A stretch of DNA of 64,000 nt, from the NCBI GenBank assembly GCA_009760885.1, contig CM019701.1, positions 20,390,630 through 20,454,629 on the forward strand, written 5' to 3'. The position numbers and the translations under genes are program-made. Source of the stretch: Achatina immaculata (Eukaryota; Mollusca; Gastropoda; Stylommatophora; Achatinidae). How positions within the stretch are numbered: position 1 is the first letter of the stretch; each line of letters starts with the position of its first letter. The notes under the pieces were generated by a model that made no database searches, was not told the origin of the DNA, and saw only the letters and a list, made by a program, of their open reading frames with translations. This document shows, piece after piece, positions 24,186 to 36,600 of the stretch.

Positions 24186-24606
24186 GGTGCAATGAAAACC
24201 ACGGTGTCACGCAATCCCGCTTCCGAGACCCACCAAGAATACAGGCTAAAGCACTGTGATACTCTGAACCCCTTGTGGTCCTTTCGTGGATCTCGTGTGG
24301 TCTATTTTGGACCACACAGGGGACCACAGGACCTAACGAGGACCACAGGTGTGAATTCAGTAGGTTCACAGTGCGGTTTTTGGTGGTAGAAGTGAACGAA
24401 GAAGAAGAAGAAGACTTAACAATGCAGCTCTGACTAGGTCAGTAAAATGGCAGCTTGTTTGTCTTCTGCTTATTGGGTAGTGATGAAAAGTTGCCTGTTC
24501 ATAGATGAAGATTGCCTCTTTGGATTCCATGCTTTGCTTCATAGATGGCATTTTTGTCTTGGTCATATTAAAATCAGTCTCATTACTTAATTGTTCGACC
24601 TTTTAT

Positions 24607-24893
24607 ATATATATAAAAGACTTTATTGGAAGGGTACTTACTGGGAAAAAGAAAGAGAGGAAGACTTTTTATATATATATATAAAATACTTTATTGGAAG
24701 GGTACTTACTGGGAAAAAGAAAGAGAGGAAGACCAAGGTGATGATGGCTGCAAGATATTGATAATCTGCAAATGGATGTATCAGCAGCTGGGCATCTTGC
24801 TTACAACTAAGAGGGCCTACAGGAGAGTTGTTAGGGAGACAAAGTTCAGCAAGGGACTTGCAAATGACTGACTGACTGACTGACCTTGTAAGA
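24607..24893 (+). mobile_element. Family B LINE tail with a short tandem duplication
   Basis: Two copies of a segment holding (AT)n, then ACTTTATTGGAAGGGTACTT and GGGAAAAAGAAAGAGAGGAA lie next to each other (24607-24666 and 24667-24731). The second continues into the normal family B 3' end and a GACTGACTGACTGACC tail. The tail unit differs from the AATG tail of the other copies. From 24894 to 25323 I see no gene. Confidence 0.65.
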
Positions 24894-25323
24894 AAGGACA
24901 CAAAACATGCCCAGATAGATGTAGGTAACCACAAAGTAGAAGCAGGTGCTTGAGATAAGGAGATGATGACAAAGTGTACCAGATGGCAAACAATGTGACA
25001 TCATGCCCTAGGTAGCCCCAGCATGCTCCTGTTGGATAACTATGGCCCAAATAAAAGCTGCCCAGATGGTGCTGCTAATAAAAGTGACAAAATAATGTGG
25101 GGAGAAGTGGATGATAGAAGATTCAGAATGAAAGAGATCGCTGGAAGAGCCAGACTGTTTACTTAAGATACCTAGATGAGGAAGCTATCAAAGCCATCTC
25201 ATGGCTGGAGAATAAATATGGATAGAAAAGGTTGGAAAATTAACCTTAACTTGACCATGAATGAGAAAATGCAATGAAGTAAGTGAGGCTAAGACAAGAA
25301 GGCTGGCATCAAAGCATAAATTG

Positions 25324-26662
25324 CGAGGAGCGTTCAGAAAGTAATGCACCACATCGTTTTTTTTTTTCAGCTAATAATGAATATAAAAGCGTGAAATTTT
25401 GAACACTTTAAATATGGCATGTGCCGGTTGTGTGAACCAAATTGCACCACAACCGACCAAAGAATATGGCTGCCCTAATCGTTGAAATGGAGCGTGTTAG
25501 CAACTTATGGTATAAGCAGTGAATTGTGATATAATTTCTCATTGCAGAGAAGGAAACTGTTGTGAACATTCCCAAATATCTATGTGATGTGTATGGAAGT
25601 TTTGCAGTTGACAGGAGTACAGTCAGTCACTGGGTTCAGAGAACCAAAAAGTCAGTAAATGGAGATAAGGAGCTGCCTGATTGGCCACGCTGTGGATGTC
25701 CTTCCACAGCCACCAAGGCAGAAATGTTGAAATGGGCTGAGGGCATTGTTCTTACTGATAGGCGTATCACTACTCAATAGTTGGCCTTAAAGCTGTCAGT
25801 CAGCAGTGGTAATGCAAATGCAGTTATAAAAGCTCTCAGATCTTCTAAGGTTTGCACAAGATGGGTTAATTGAAGTCTCACAAATGACCATTGATTGCAA
25901 AGGAAAGCAATTTCTTCTGAATTGTTGGAGCATTTTAGTGCTGAGGGAGAGAACTTTTTGGCTAAGATCGTAACAGGTGATGAAACCTGGGCACTTCATT
26001 TTGAACCTGAAACAAAAAGACAGTCAATGGAGTGGCATCATCCACAATCACCATGAAGAAAGAAATTCAAGACAACTCCTTTAGCTGGAAAAGTCATGAT
26101 CACTGTCTTTTGGGACATTGAAGATGTGATTCTTGTGGATGTTATGCCAAGAGGAGAGACAATCAGTTTGCAAGCTTACATTAAGACATTGGGAAAAAAA
26201 ACTCAATCTATGTTTTCACAGAGTTCGGCAGCACAGCAGTCCAGCAGACCTGCTTCTCCTTCACGACGTTGCACGGCCTCACACAAGTCTGGCAACACAG
26301 GAAGCAATCACAAAATTGGGTTGGACTGTACTACCCCTTCCACCCTATAGTCCCGATTTGGCACCCTCTGATTTCCATCTGTTTGGTCCACTTAAAGATG
26401 CACTCCGAGGGGTAAGATTTGAAGATGATGAAGGAGTGATTCATGCAGCGAGGAAATGGCTACATAATCAAGAGAAAATCTAGTACGGGCTAGGAATACA
26501 TGCACTTGTTTTTCCTGGCGTAAAGCCGTACAAGTTGGAGGAGGTTATGTTGAATAATACCAATGTTTAAATGACATTCATGTATATTGTGTATAAATTG
26601 TGTATAAATTTCATGCTTTTTGAATAAACAGCTGTGGTGCTTTACTTTCTGAACACCCCTCA
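25324..26662 (+). mobile_element. Mariner transposon with terminal repeats, inactive
   Basis: The left end reads CGAGGAGCGTTCAGAAAGTA and the inverted right end TGAGGGGTGTTCAGAAAGTA, followed by GCACCACA in both. The right flank is TA; the left TA has been lost. The length, 1.34 kb, is typical. The transposase pieces are: HTH region VDRSTVSHWVQRTKKSVNGD (25610 onward), VTGDETWALHFEPETKRQS near 25975, FWDIEDVILVDVMPRGETIS near 26108, HDVARPHTSLATQEA near 26265, and PPYSPDLAPSDFHLFGPLKD near 26340. The D34D spacing is intact. Stops and frameshifts near 25780, 25865, 26055 and 26200 prevent expression. From 26663 to 27567 no further gene is seen; I take this to be intron of the L1CAM-like gene. 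Confidence 0.92.
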
Positions 26663-27567
26663 TAAAAGAAATGGAAACGAGTCATAAAGAATTAACTGAA
26701 TTTGTCAACTAAAGTGAGTCTGTTCCGATAAATATTTCTTGGCTTTGCAGCATTGTTAAAATCAGTGACTATAATGAGATCAGTGAGAACAGTAATTGTT
26801 ATAAATTTCACATAACAACTGTCACAACTAATATGGATTTGCTAAAATTAACAGTGATGAAACAACAGAAACTAAGGTCGCTGAAACAACTAAACTAATA
26901 TCAGCATAAATGAGTAATTTTTATGAACTTGACTGACTTTGAAATACAGGACAGTGGTATTGTTTTTTACAGCATGAAGTCATTTATTTAAAGTGTGGAG
27001 AAAAATAACATTTCTGGATATTAGAAATGAGATCACTTTAGAGTTTCACCTACAAGACTGTGTTTATGAGAAATTTGTTTAGTGATATATGAGCATACAT
27101 ATTTTTAAAAAAATCATATTCTAGCATTTGAAAATATAGTGTTAACTGTGAACTCAAAACTCCACTTAACTTCATAGCCTATTTTAGTCCAGTTTAATTT
27201 TATAGACTTAATTCCATGAAAAAAATTGATGAGTCTATGTTTGCAAACCATTTAGGACTGATTTGTATTATTTCCACAAATTCTACCAACACCTGAAAAA
27301 TGATAAGAAGTGCTTGTAAGACAACTAAATATAGATTTAATTTAAAAAATAATATTTTTGTTACTTTATTAACTACAGCAGTTCCTCTCACCCTTTGTTT
27401 TGCAACCATCTCCTATACCTTCAGATACTCATTATTTGTTAAAGTGGTCTGGATATGCATATACATCACTTTTTGGCATTTGAGTATAACTGTTAGGTTT
27501 ATAATATATAGGTATTATATTATAGGTTTGTATTATGAAAAGTTTACTTATGTTCTAACTTTGTCAG

Positions 27568-27676
27568 TGCGAAGACCACCAAATATCCTTATTCCTGTGA
27601 GAGATGACACAGTGTATTACCAAGGATGGACTAAAGTTGTGCTAAGCTGCTCTTCAGATGGTCAACCTCAACCTAC
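27568..27676 (+). CDS. Exon 1 seen: first half of Ig1
   Basis: The acceptor is TTTGTCAG and the donor GTAAGT. The frame reads RRPPNILIPVRDD, then VVLSCSSDGQPQPT. The Cys is the B-strand cysteine of the Ig fold. The intron phase is 1 at the left and 2 at the right. A composite rDNA element is inserted only 53 bp after the donor. Confidence 0.8.
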
Positions 27677-30600
27677 GTAAGTTTATTAAAGTGATGAAAT
27701 CTGTTAGTAGGGAAATTAAATATGAAACTGTCAGCAGCGCAGAGCTGCGCCGAGCTGCACAGCACGGGCTGCTGCTGTTGCACAGGCCGACCGTTCTTTT
27801 GGCGAAAAAGCGCTCTCAAGTTCCGTGTGTGGGGAGACAGGCTTTCGCTCCCTTCCTGGACGGCGAGAGTTAAGGTGTTTCGATGCAGAAGCAAGTGGTT
27901 TGTCCGTCGAGCAAAGCATGTAAACGGCTAGCCGATGGTCTTGAAATTGGTCCATCTCTCGCAAAGAGTATCGGGTCTGCAGTATGTAACGTGTGTTGTT
28001 TGTGGGTGGCCAGGCTTTCTTCTCCGCTCGTTAGAGCAGAGAGAGCTGCCCCCGCCGGTTAAAGGAAATGAAACGCCGCCGGGGTCGAAAGGGATCCGCT
28101 CTGAGCAGAGCGCTGTCTCCCTTGCCCCGCGTCAGTCTGTCGGCAGATATCCGAGAAAGGTTCGGTGAAGAAAGCTATCTGGTTGATCATGCCAGTAGTC
28201 ATATGCTTGTCTCAAAGATTAAGCCATGCATGTCTAAGCTCATACTGTCTCACGGTGAAACCGTGAATGGCTCATTAAATCAGTCGAGGTTCCTTAGATG
28301 ACACGATCCTACTTGGATAACTGTGACAATTCTAGAGCTAATACATGCTTACCAAGCTCCGACCCTCGTGGAAAGAACGCTTTTATTAGTTCAAAACCCC
28401 ACTGTTGGCGAGATTTTCAGCTGCCGTGCGTGGAGCGGTGCTCCTCCCGGCCAATGAAGAAATTTGCAAATGAGGTTGCCGCGCAGCATCACTGCGGAAA
28501 AGGTGGTAGAAAAGATAAAGCGAAGCAAACAGTCAAATCACGGCACCTCTGGTCTGGAGGTTGGCCACATCCTGAGTGCAGTCATATCGGGTGAAATGCA
28601 TGAACCGGCTTGTCCCAGAGGTTAAGACACTGCTGGCGAGACTCTTCAAATGCCGCGCGTGGAGTGAAGCTCCTCCCGGTCAAGGAAGAAATGCGGAAAA
28701 GAAATAAAGATTGCTGTGCGGCGCCGATGGGAAAAGGTGGTGGAAAGTGAAGTTTAACCGGTATGTCCAGTAGTATCGCTACGAGAGCTATACCATGGCA
28801 CCTCTGCTCTAGAGGCCGGCCACGTCCGAAATACACCTACACTGGTGAAATATGCCTAAACCGGCACACACCAGGGGTGGAACTTGATGGCTAGACATGT
28901 CATGCCACCTCCGCTCTAGAGGTCGGCAATGCCTGATATACACCCATACTGGTGAATTTTGCCTAAACCGGCTCATACCAGGGGTGAATCTTGAAGGCTA
29001 TGCATGTCACAGTACCTCTGCTCTAGAGGTCGGTCTCGTCCCAAACACGCCCATACTGGGATAATGCCTAAACCGGCTCAACCCAGGGGTAGAAGTCACT
29101 AGTGGCGAGGATTCGTCCTCCTGGACAAAAGCTCCATCCCGGTCACAACTAGGAAGGGTAGCGGCCACGACCGCAAAATGCTGAAGTCGGAGACACTGGA
29201 CCAGGGCAGTCTAGATAGGCAACCACCTCTCACCCGGCGGGGATGTTTGCGTATCCTAATCACGCTGAGGTTTTCCGGTGAGAAAGTCCAACCCTGGACT
29301 GGATGGGCAACCACCTCTCACCGGGCGGTGATATATGGGTATCTCAAAACACGTCGAGGTTTTCCGGTGAGAAAGTCCAACTCTGGCTTGGGTGGGCTAC
29401 CGCCTCTCACCCAGCGGGGATGCACTGATATCCTAAACACGTCGAGGTCTTCCGGTGAGAAAGTCCAACCCTAGACTAAACTGGTGCAATGAAAACCACG
29501 GTGTCACGCAATCCCGCTTCCGAGACCCACCAAGAATACAGGCTAAAGCCTGTGATACTCTGAACCCCTTGTGGTCCTCTCGTGGATCTCGTGTGGTCTT
29601 TTCGGGGACCACACAGGGGACCACGGGACCTAACGAGGACCACAGGTGAATTCAGTAGGATCACAGTGCAGTTTTTGGTGGTAGAAGCGAACGAAGAAGA
29701 AGAAGAAGAAGAAATATGAAACTATTGCACTGGAGTAAGGTATGAGAGAGAGCCAGTAAATAAGTTACAAACAGACATGGGGTAGTTAAAAATGGTAATT
29801 GATAGTGTCTAAAGGTGTCGTTAGTTAGCAGTCACTAGTTATAAAAAAAAAAATGGCAACTGTTCTCAAGGAATGCACAGATGAAAAACAGCAAACATTT
29901 TTTCATGATAAACAACTGGCTACATAAATTCTCTCAAGGACTATCAAAAGTTGCTGATGAAGTTGTTGAACTTGGTCGCCCTGCTGAGATTACTACAGAA
30001 ACAGCTGTGCGATGGGTTGATGAGATAATTCACCTGACATACAAGTAATGATTAGAGAGTTTGGCAAATGCAGTAGGATTTTCTCATGGTTTACCTGTAG
30101 CATTATGCATGACTGGTTGAATTTTAACAAAGTATTCTCATGAAGGGTGCTCAGACAAAAAAGTGAGGAACACAAAATGATCTAAATGGCCTTGTCTGTA
30201 CAAAATCTCTCTTGGTACGCAGATGAAAAAGAAGACATGTTTAACAGGATTCTTACATGGGTGCATCATTAACAACCAGAAACAAAATGCACTTCAGTAG
30301 AATGGAAACATCCTGCTTCACCTTCAGCAAATAAATTCAAGGTAAAACAGGGCAGGTTATGGTTACAGTGTTTTGGGATTCCCAAGGAGTGCTGTTAGCC
30401 CATTTCAAGAAGAAAGGTGACAGCAGGAATGCTGCATCATATTGTGAAGTCCTATTAATGCTTTGTGATACAAAGAAATAGGCAAGAAAGTAAAAAGTTC
30501 AGCTAGAAGGGATAAAAGAGAATACATAGACAGTATAGTGAAAGAGGCAGAGAAAGCAGCAAAAACAGGAGATAACATACAAAAGAGGCTAACAGGTACT

Positions 30601-33600
30601 ATTACATCTAAAGAAAGACAAATCCTTAGCAAAACTGAAACCCTACTAACATCAAGTAAAGACTAAAAGCAAAGATGGGCTGAACACTTCCAAGAAATGC
30701 TTAATCGACCACACCCAAAAGAATTGATAAACCTTGAAACCATCTTACCAGCCCTACAACTAAATGTCAGCCTAGATGAAATTACATTGCATAAATTGAA
30801 ACGAGAGTGAATTGAATGGCTAACAACAGAGCTGCAGGTGAAGATGAAACAACACCCAAAATGTTAAAAGCTATCAATAGTGACAACATGAGACAACTAC
30901 AGAGAATGTTTAGTAAGATTTGGAAGAAGAAAAGGTCCCTTCTAAGTGGAAAAAAGGAATCATTGTTAAAATACCAAAACAAAAAAGACAACCTTAGTGA
31001 CTGTAACAGTTGGAGAGGGGTAACCTTAATATCAGTTGTGTCAAAAGTATTTTGCAAGGTCATTTTGAATAGATTAAATATATAGTGGATACCACAATGA
31101 GAGAAGAACAGGCAGGATTTCGAAAAGGGATAAGCTGTCTTGACCACATCTTTACTCTAAGAATAATACTTGAAGAACATATTGAAAAGCAGAAACCATT
31201 AATACTGATCTTCATAAACTTTAAAAAGGCATTTGATAGCATACACAGAGATTCATTGTGGAGAATTTTAAGTTTATATGGATTACCATCTAAAATTGTC
31301 AACATCATTAAGGACTTCTACAATGGATATGTTTGTACAGTCAAAACAAAAGAAAGGAATGAGTGAATGGTTCCAGATTGAAACAGGCATGAAGCAAGGA
31401 TGTATACTGTCTCCTTTACTTTTTGGAATTACAAAAGATACTTTGAGCAGTGGAAACAGTGTGGGTCTGAATGTGTTTCTTCAGAAGAGGGATGTTTCTA
31501 AGGTGAATATATTACAGATTGGTAACTACTGTAGTTCTTTTTTTTTTAATAAATCTAGTCTGGATACTTTTTTGTCACATTTCATACAGCCTTGAATGAT
31601 TTCCACTTGTTTGTTCTGCTAAAAACACATCTTGGTGGGAAAAGCTTTGTGGATAATGAAGAATTGGATGCGATTGAGGCTAAGACACCAAACCAAAGAC
31701 TTCTATGCTGCAGGTTTTGTGGCACTGATAAAGCAATGGGATAAGTGTATCAATGCTTTTGGAGGTTATGTTGAGAAATATGAGTGTAATAATACACGGT
31801 TTTCAAGTTCATGTCTCTTAGTTTTTTTTAAAATAGTCATTTATAATTTATTTACTAACCCTCATATGTACAGTGAAAGTAAAATCTCACGCTTACTCAT
31901 AGACAGAATATTTTAAAAACAAGCAGACTAGATTTCATTATTGAAATTGTATCAGTTTCATGTATAGTTTGGTGCTACCACAGGTACAAATGGAGAAAAG
32001 ATGACCAAGATATTCCGACGACTAGTTATAATTCCACATCAGGTTCCTTGATAATTCAGAACTTCACCACAGTTGAAGAGGGCACTTACATGTGCATTGC
32101 CACTAATGTCTTTTACAATGGGCCGAATGGAATTATTACAGCATCAAACTTTTCTCCACGTACAAAATTGTTCCAAATACGTAAGTGCACTCAATATAGA
32201 CTTTCAGTATGTCACAAAGCATGGATAGAATGAAAATATGTTTAAGAACTCATCAAACTTGTCAATGCCTGGCATTATAAAGTGCTCATCATTTTTAATT
32301 TCAGAAAGAAAAAAAAAGATAACAATCATAATTCCATCATATTTCACTCATTAGATATTTTTCCAAAAAGATTTGATTTCTGTGCAAAATTTAATGTGAA
32401 AATTCCAAAAGATCGTATTTGTAATTATATATATCTGAGCCTTTTGTAAACTTCACACTGAATCATTTAATATCATTTTGTAGTGATTTGAAACTGAGAC
32501 ATTGTATAGTGGATATTGGAAGCAAACAGTGCACAGAGTACAGTGAATTATTTATAACTGTTGAAGCAGCTCCCATTAACAACTGTGTTAAAAGGCTGAT
32601 AATTATAGAATGTCATGTAATAATATAGAATTATCAGGAAACAGACATTTCTGTAGAAGGAAGAGGTAACATAAAACTGAGATGTCAGCAGGTAGTTATT
32701 CTTGTGGATGTGATGTCAAAGGAATGAGACCATCAGTTCTGAGGTGTACTTCACGACCCTGAAAACACTGAGAATTGTTTCAGCTGAGTTTGGCCTCACA
32801 AAATCCGTGAGAAATTTTACTTCAGCATAACAGTGTGTGCCTTCATACAAATCTGAGAACCCAGGAAGAAATCGCTACATGGGTTGGGTGGTGCTGCCCC
32901 ATCCACCATACAGTCCAGATCTGGCACCTTTAGATTTATCTTTTTGGGCTACTTAAAGATGGTGTCCAAGAGACAAGGTTTGAAGATGATGAGAGCATGA
33001 TTCATGCAGTGAAGACATGGCTATGTGAACAGAACAAGAACTGGTACAGGAAAGGGATGCAGCAATTGTTTCACACTGGTGTAGCCATACAGTGTGATGA
33101 GGACTGTGTAGAAAAATAGTGTGTGTAAAAGAAACATCTGTTTCATATATTCTGAGTGTTTCAATTTATTTCAGTAAATATATTCTGAGAAAAAAATTGT
33201 GGAGCATTACTTTCTGAATGACCTTGTAGAAAGTAACAGTGCAGATGGTAAAACCAGAAGACTTACAGCATGTTATAACACAAATACATGACTACATTCA
33301 AGAATGTGTGATTGTAACAAATATTAAGAATGTACAGTAAAACCACATTAGAATTAACAAGCACAGATCATTCATTCGCATGTCCCTTGTGGAACTTTGC
33401 CTCCCTAACAGCGTTCCTGTAAGCCTCTTGGTTGTAAGCAAGATGGCCTGCTGCTGATGCATCCATTTGCAGATCATCAACGATGTCTTACAACCATCTT
33501 TGCCTTGGTCTTACTCTCTTTCTTTTCCCCATTGTGTACCCTTCCAAGACAGTCTTCTCTAGATTATCATGCCGTTTAATGTATCCAAAATATTAATTTT

Positions 33601-36600
33601 CTCTGTTTAATCCTCTTTACTAACCAGCCTTCTTCAATATTAAATTCTTTTAGTGTGGATATATTTGTTCTTTTTTGTGTCCATGATATTTGAAGAACTC
33701 TTCTGTAGCATTTACATTCAAAGCATTTATGCGTTTCTCATCTGTTTTGTTAAGTGTCCAGGTCTCACATGCATACATTGTGATGGGAAAGATGCATGCC
33801 CTTAAAAATCTTATTTTTGTAGTTCTGTCTGTTCCTCTCCACAGCTTCTATAGTTGTTTTACTTTGTGAAAGTCAATAGATGTCCTCCTTTTAATTTCCC
33901 TCATTGTATCTCCATTATTAGTAGTGATCCAAGATATTCAAAACATGCACAGAAGTATCTGTATATATTTAAAATGTTATATATTACAAGTACATAACTT
34001 TGTTGCCCTTGAAATGTGAAATGAGCAGTGAAAAATATGATGCAGATCAATTGAAGAATAAAAATGACTGAAAATATTTTTAACATAATGAGAAAGTTTC
34101 TCATCTCTTCTTATTCTTATGCATTCCATGGTTTTGAGGAAATCTCAGACGTTTATATTTATTGCCTGGATAAACTGTGCAGTCTTTTGGGAGTCATAAT
34201 TTCCATCCAAAAGTTTGTCTTCCAGTGTAGTCTCACCACCAGACAAATAGTAGAGAGAGATTTGAGAATTATCAGGTGCTGTATTTTTGAATGAACATAT
34301 TTGTGCAAATAAAAGATAAAATTCAGATAAATTTTAGAAACTTCCCAATAAAACTATTTTTGAAAGCATAAGACTCCATTTGGTATTGTTAGAATTAATA
34401 GTTGTTTGTAGAATGAAATTTAGTGTAATATTGATCATGTTGCTGTATCTTTTGCCCAGAATATTTTTCATACTTAAGCAAGTATTTGGATAGTACAAGA
34501 AGTTAGCATAATGAACATCTGTTTTCAGGGATTGGACCATTCAAGGTCACATCTGGCATCACAAAGCAAGCCACAGAATATGGTTATTTTCTGATTATGT
34601 GTGACAACAAAGGAGAGGTTGTAGTTCCTGATATTATAATTAACTGGTATGATAAGTCTGGAAAAGTAATAAGCTTGGATAGAGACCGCCTGTATATTGA
34701 CAAAGATGGTGAGTAAGATAGCTGCAGTCAGAGACATGTAAAAATTGGCAATGAAAAGAATGTGGAAAAAATGTGTAATTTTTTTTTTTTTCCCCAGCAA
34801 CAAATAGATGACATTACTGCTACTGACTGATTCTTACATGCCTGAGATAAATTACCATATTTCCCACTATATAAGTGTACTGATATATAAGAGACACTCA
34901 TAATTTGACAAAGAATATCTGGAAAAGAAAACTAGAAACCCAAAATTTTACATAGCCATTCATAGCCCTTCCTCAGTAGGTTTTGTTCCAAGATTTATGC
35001 TACTGGATATTCTCCTACTAAACATAAACAAAACATGCAACTAACCTTATAAATACTGGTATATCCATAGTCATAGGTAACCTGTATGGGTTAACTTGCT
35101 TAGGGATATCAGCTAGCTCACAGGCTACAGCATTGTTGATGTAACACAAGGCCTTTTGCATCTGTCACTCATGTAATCTCATAATCTGAGTTTGATTTAA
35201 AACTATATATGAATTCCCAGGACTTATTTTAGATCTATGTGTATTGATGGCATCCTTGAATGCACCATAAAGATTGACATTAACGCCTGGCAACTGATTA
35301 CTGTGGTAAATATGGTACGTCACAAAGTTTCTGGGAGTAAATAAGGGTATGAAATGATGTGACCTGGCCATTATTTTTTTTCTTATTTTTTAATTGATAT
35401 TTTAATATTAGTTTGGTTTGTAAATCAATCATTTATAGTCATAAAAACTGTATTTCATTATGCGGCCACCAGAAGACTGACATGTTAATCTAGTACAGCT
35501 AACCTCTAATCTAAGGCCAACTCAGACTTAACCATCGGGATAGGATGCAGAGTGATTTCTGGAGTTTTTTTTTAGGAGGGGGAAGGGGAAGGGGAAGGTG
35601 TGTCTTATATGGCAGGAAATACGAGGGCAAGTCCACAAATAAGTATGCAAATCCACACTGACTGAAAATTCATTGTGTGTTTTTTTGGTGATATGTAGCA
35701 GCATCAATTGGTGCAAAATTAAAATCAAAGCTATATCCCAGCATGCCACAGTTATATAACAGTAACTATTTTAATATGGCAAGTGTGTTACATGATTGTA
35801 CACAAGAAGAACAACATAGAGTTGTGCATTTTCTGTGAGCCAAAGGACTGAGTACAGAGGAAATGCATAAAGAAATGCTTGAAATGTATGGTGAAAATTG
35901 TATGTCAAAAAAAGTAGAACCAGAAATACAACAATGGGCAGACTGACATCATAGACAAGGAGCATCATGGTTGTCTGGTGGAGGTTGTAGCCAAGGCCAT
36001 AATTCAGTGAGTGGAAGAGATGATCTGTGCTGACTGACGTGTGTAAGTAGACAGTGATAGATAGTGTGAGTTGCTCTCATGGAACTGCCCACAACATGAA
36101 GGGCTAAAATTCCATAAAGTCTGTACACGAGGATCCCACACCAGATGTTTGCAGAACTAAAACTGAACAGAATGGGCTTGTTCATATGACACTTCGTGCA
36201 GTATCATATGGAGGGAGAAGACTTAATCAAATGAATTGTTACAGGGGATGAATCTTAGGTCTATCATTTCCAACTGGAGTTGAAGTGAGCTTCTTTCCCA
36301 GTCATCGAAAAGTTCAAGGTTATTTCCTCAGCACACAAGGTTATGCTAAGCATTGTTTGGAACTCACAGGGTGTCATATTGGCGAAATTCCAGGCTCATG
36401 GTGATACTGTCAATGCTACCTCATACTGTGTCATGTTTAAGAAACTGCTGCAGTCCATCTGCTGAAAACACCTTGGTCTCCTGAGCACTGACATGATTCT
36501 CCTAGATGACAATTTTCACCTTCACATGGCTAAAACAGTGAAAGAGCTGTTGAAAACCTTTGCTTTGGAATGCTTTGAACATCCGCCTTATAGCTCAGAC

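Larger units (their letters stand above)
22471..24413 (+). mobile_element. rDNA-derived composite retroelement, copy 1
   Basis: The element has three parts. A GC-rich leader (22471-22948) directly precedes 18S rRNA and is probably pre-rRNA external transcribed spacer. An 18S rRNA 5' fragment follows (22949-23099). The body (23100-24413) consists of degenerate tandem repeats and ends GAACGAAGAAGAAGAAGAAG. An 11 bp target duplication, ACTTAACAATG, lies at 22460-22470 and 24414-24424. Open frames inside it are short and not conserved as proteins. Its target is a mariner. It is very similar to copies 2 and 3. I know no named family with this structure. Confidence 0.88.
21339..24604 (-). mobile_element. 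Mariner transposon with terminal repeats, split by an rDNA-derived element
   Basis: Both ends carry an inverted repeat whose core is AACAATTAAGTAATGAGACT (near 21348 and, inverted, near 24575). TA occurs at both borders. Without the 1943 bp insertion at 22471-24413 and its extra target duplication, the mariner is about 1.3 kb, the normal size. On the minus strand it encodes KKVACQFVPHSLSVNQKHQR, VAEDETWIFRCDI (first Asp, GDE changed to EDE) and HPPYSPDSSPCDYFLFPKLK (third Asp region). The N-terminal coding part lies beyond the insertion, at 24425-24560. Frameshifts are present. Confidence 0.88.

Noticed and set aside
23711..24389. Open frames in the composite body (for example the repeated SGEKVQPWTGW text)
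   Set aside because: The protein repeat simply follows the 88 bp DNA repeat; equally long frames occur on the other strand.
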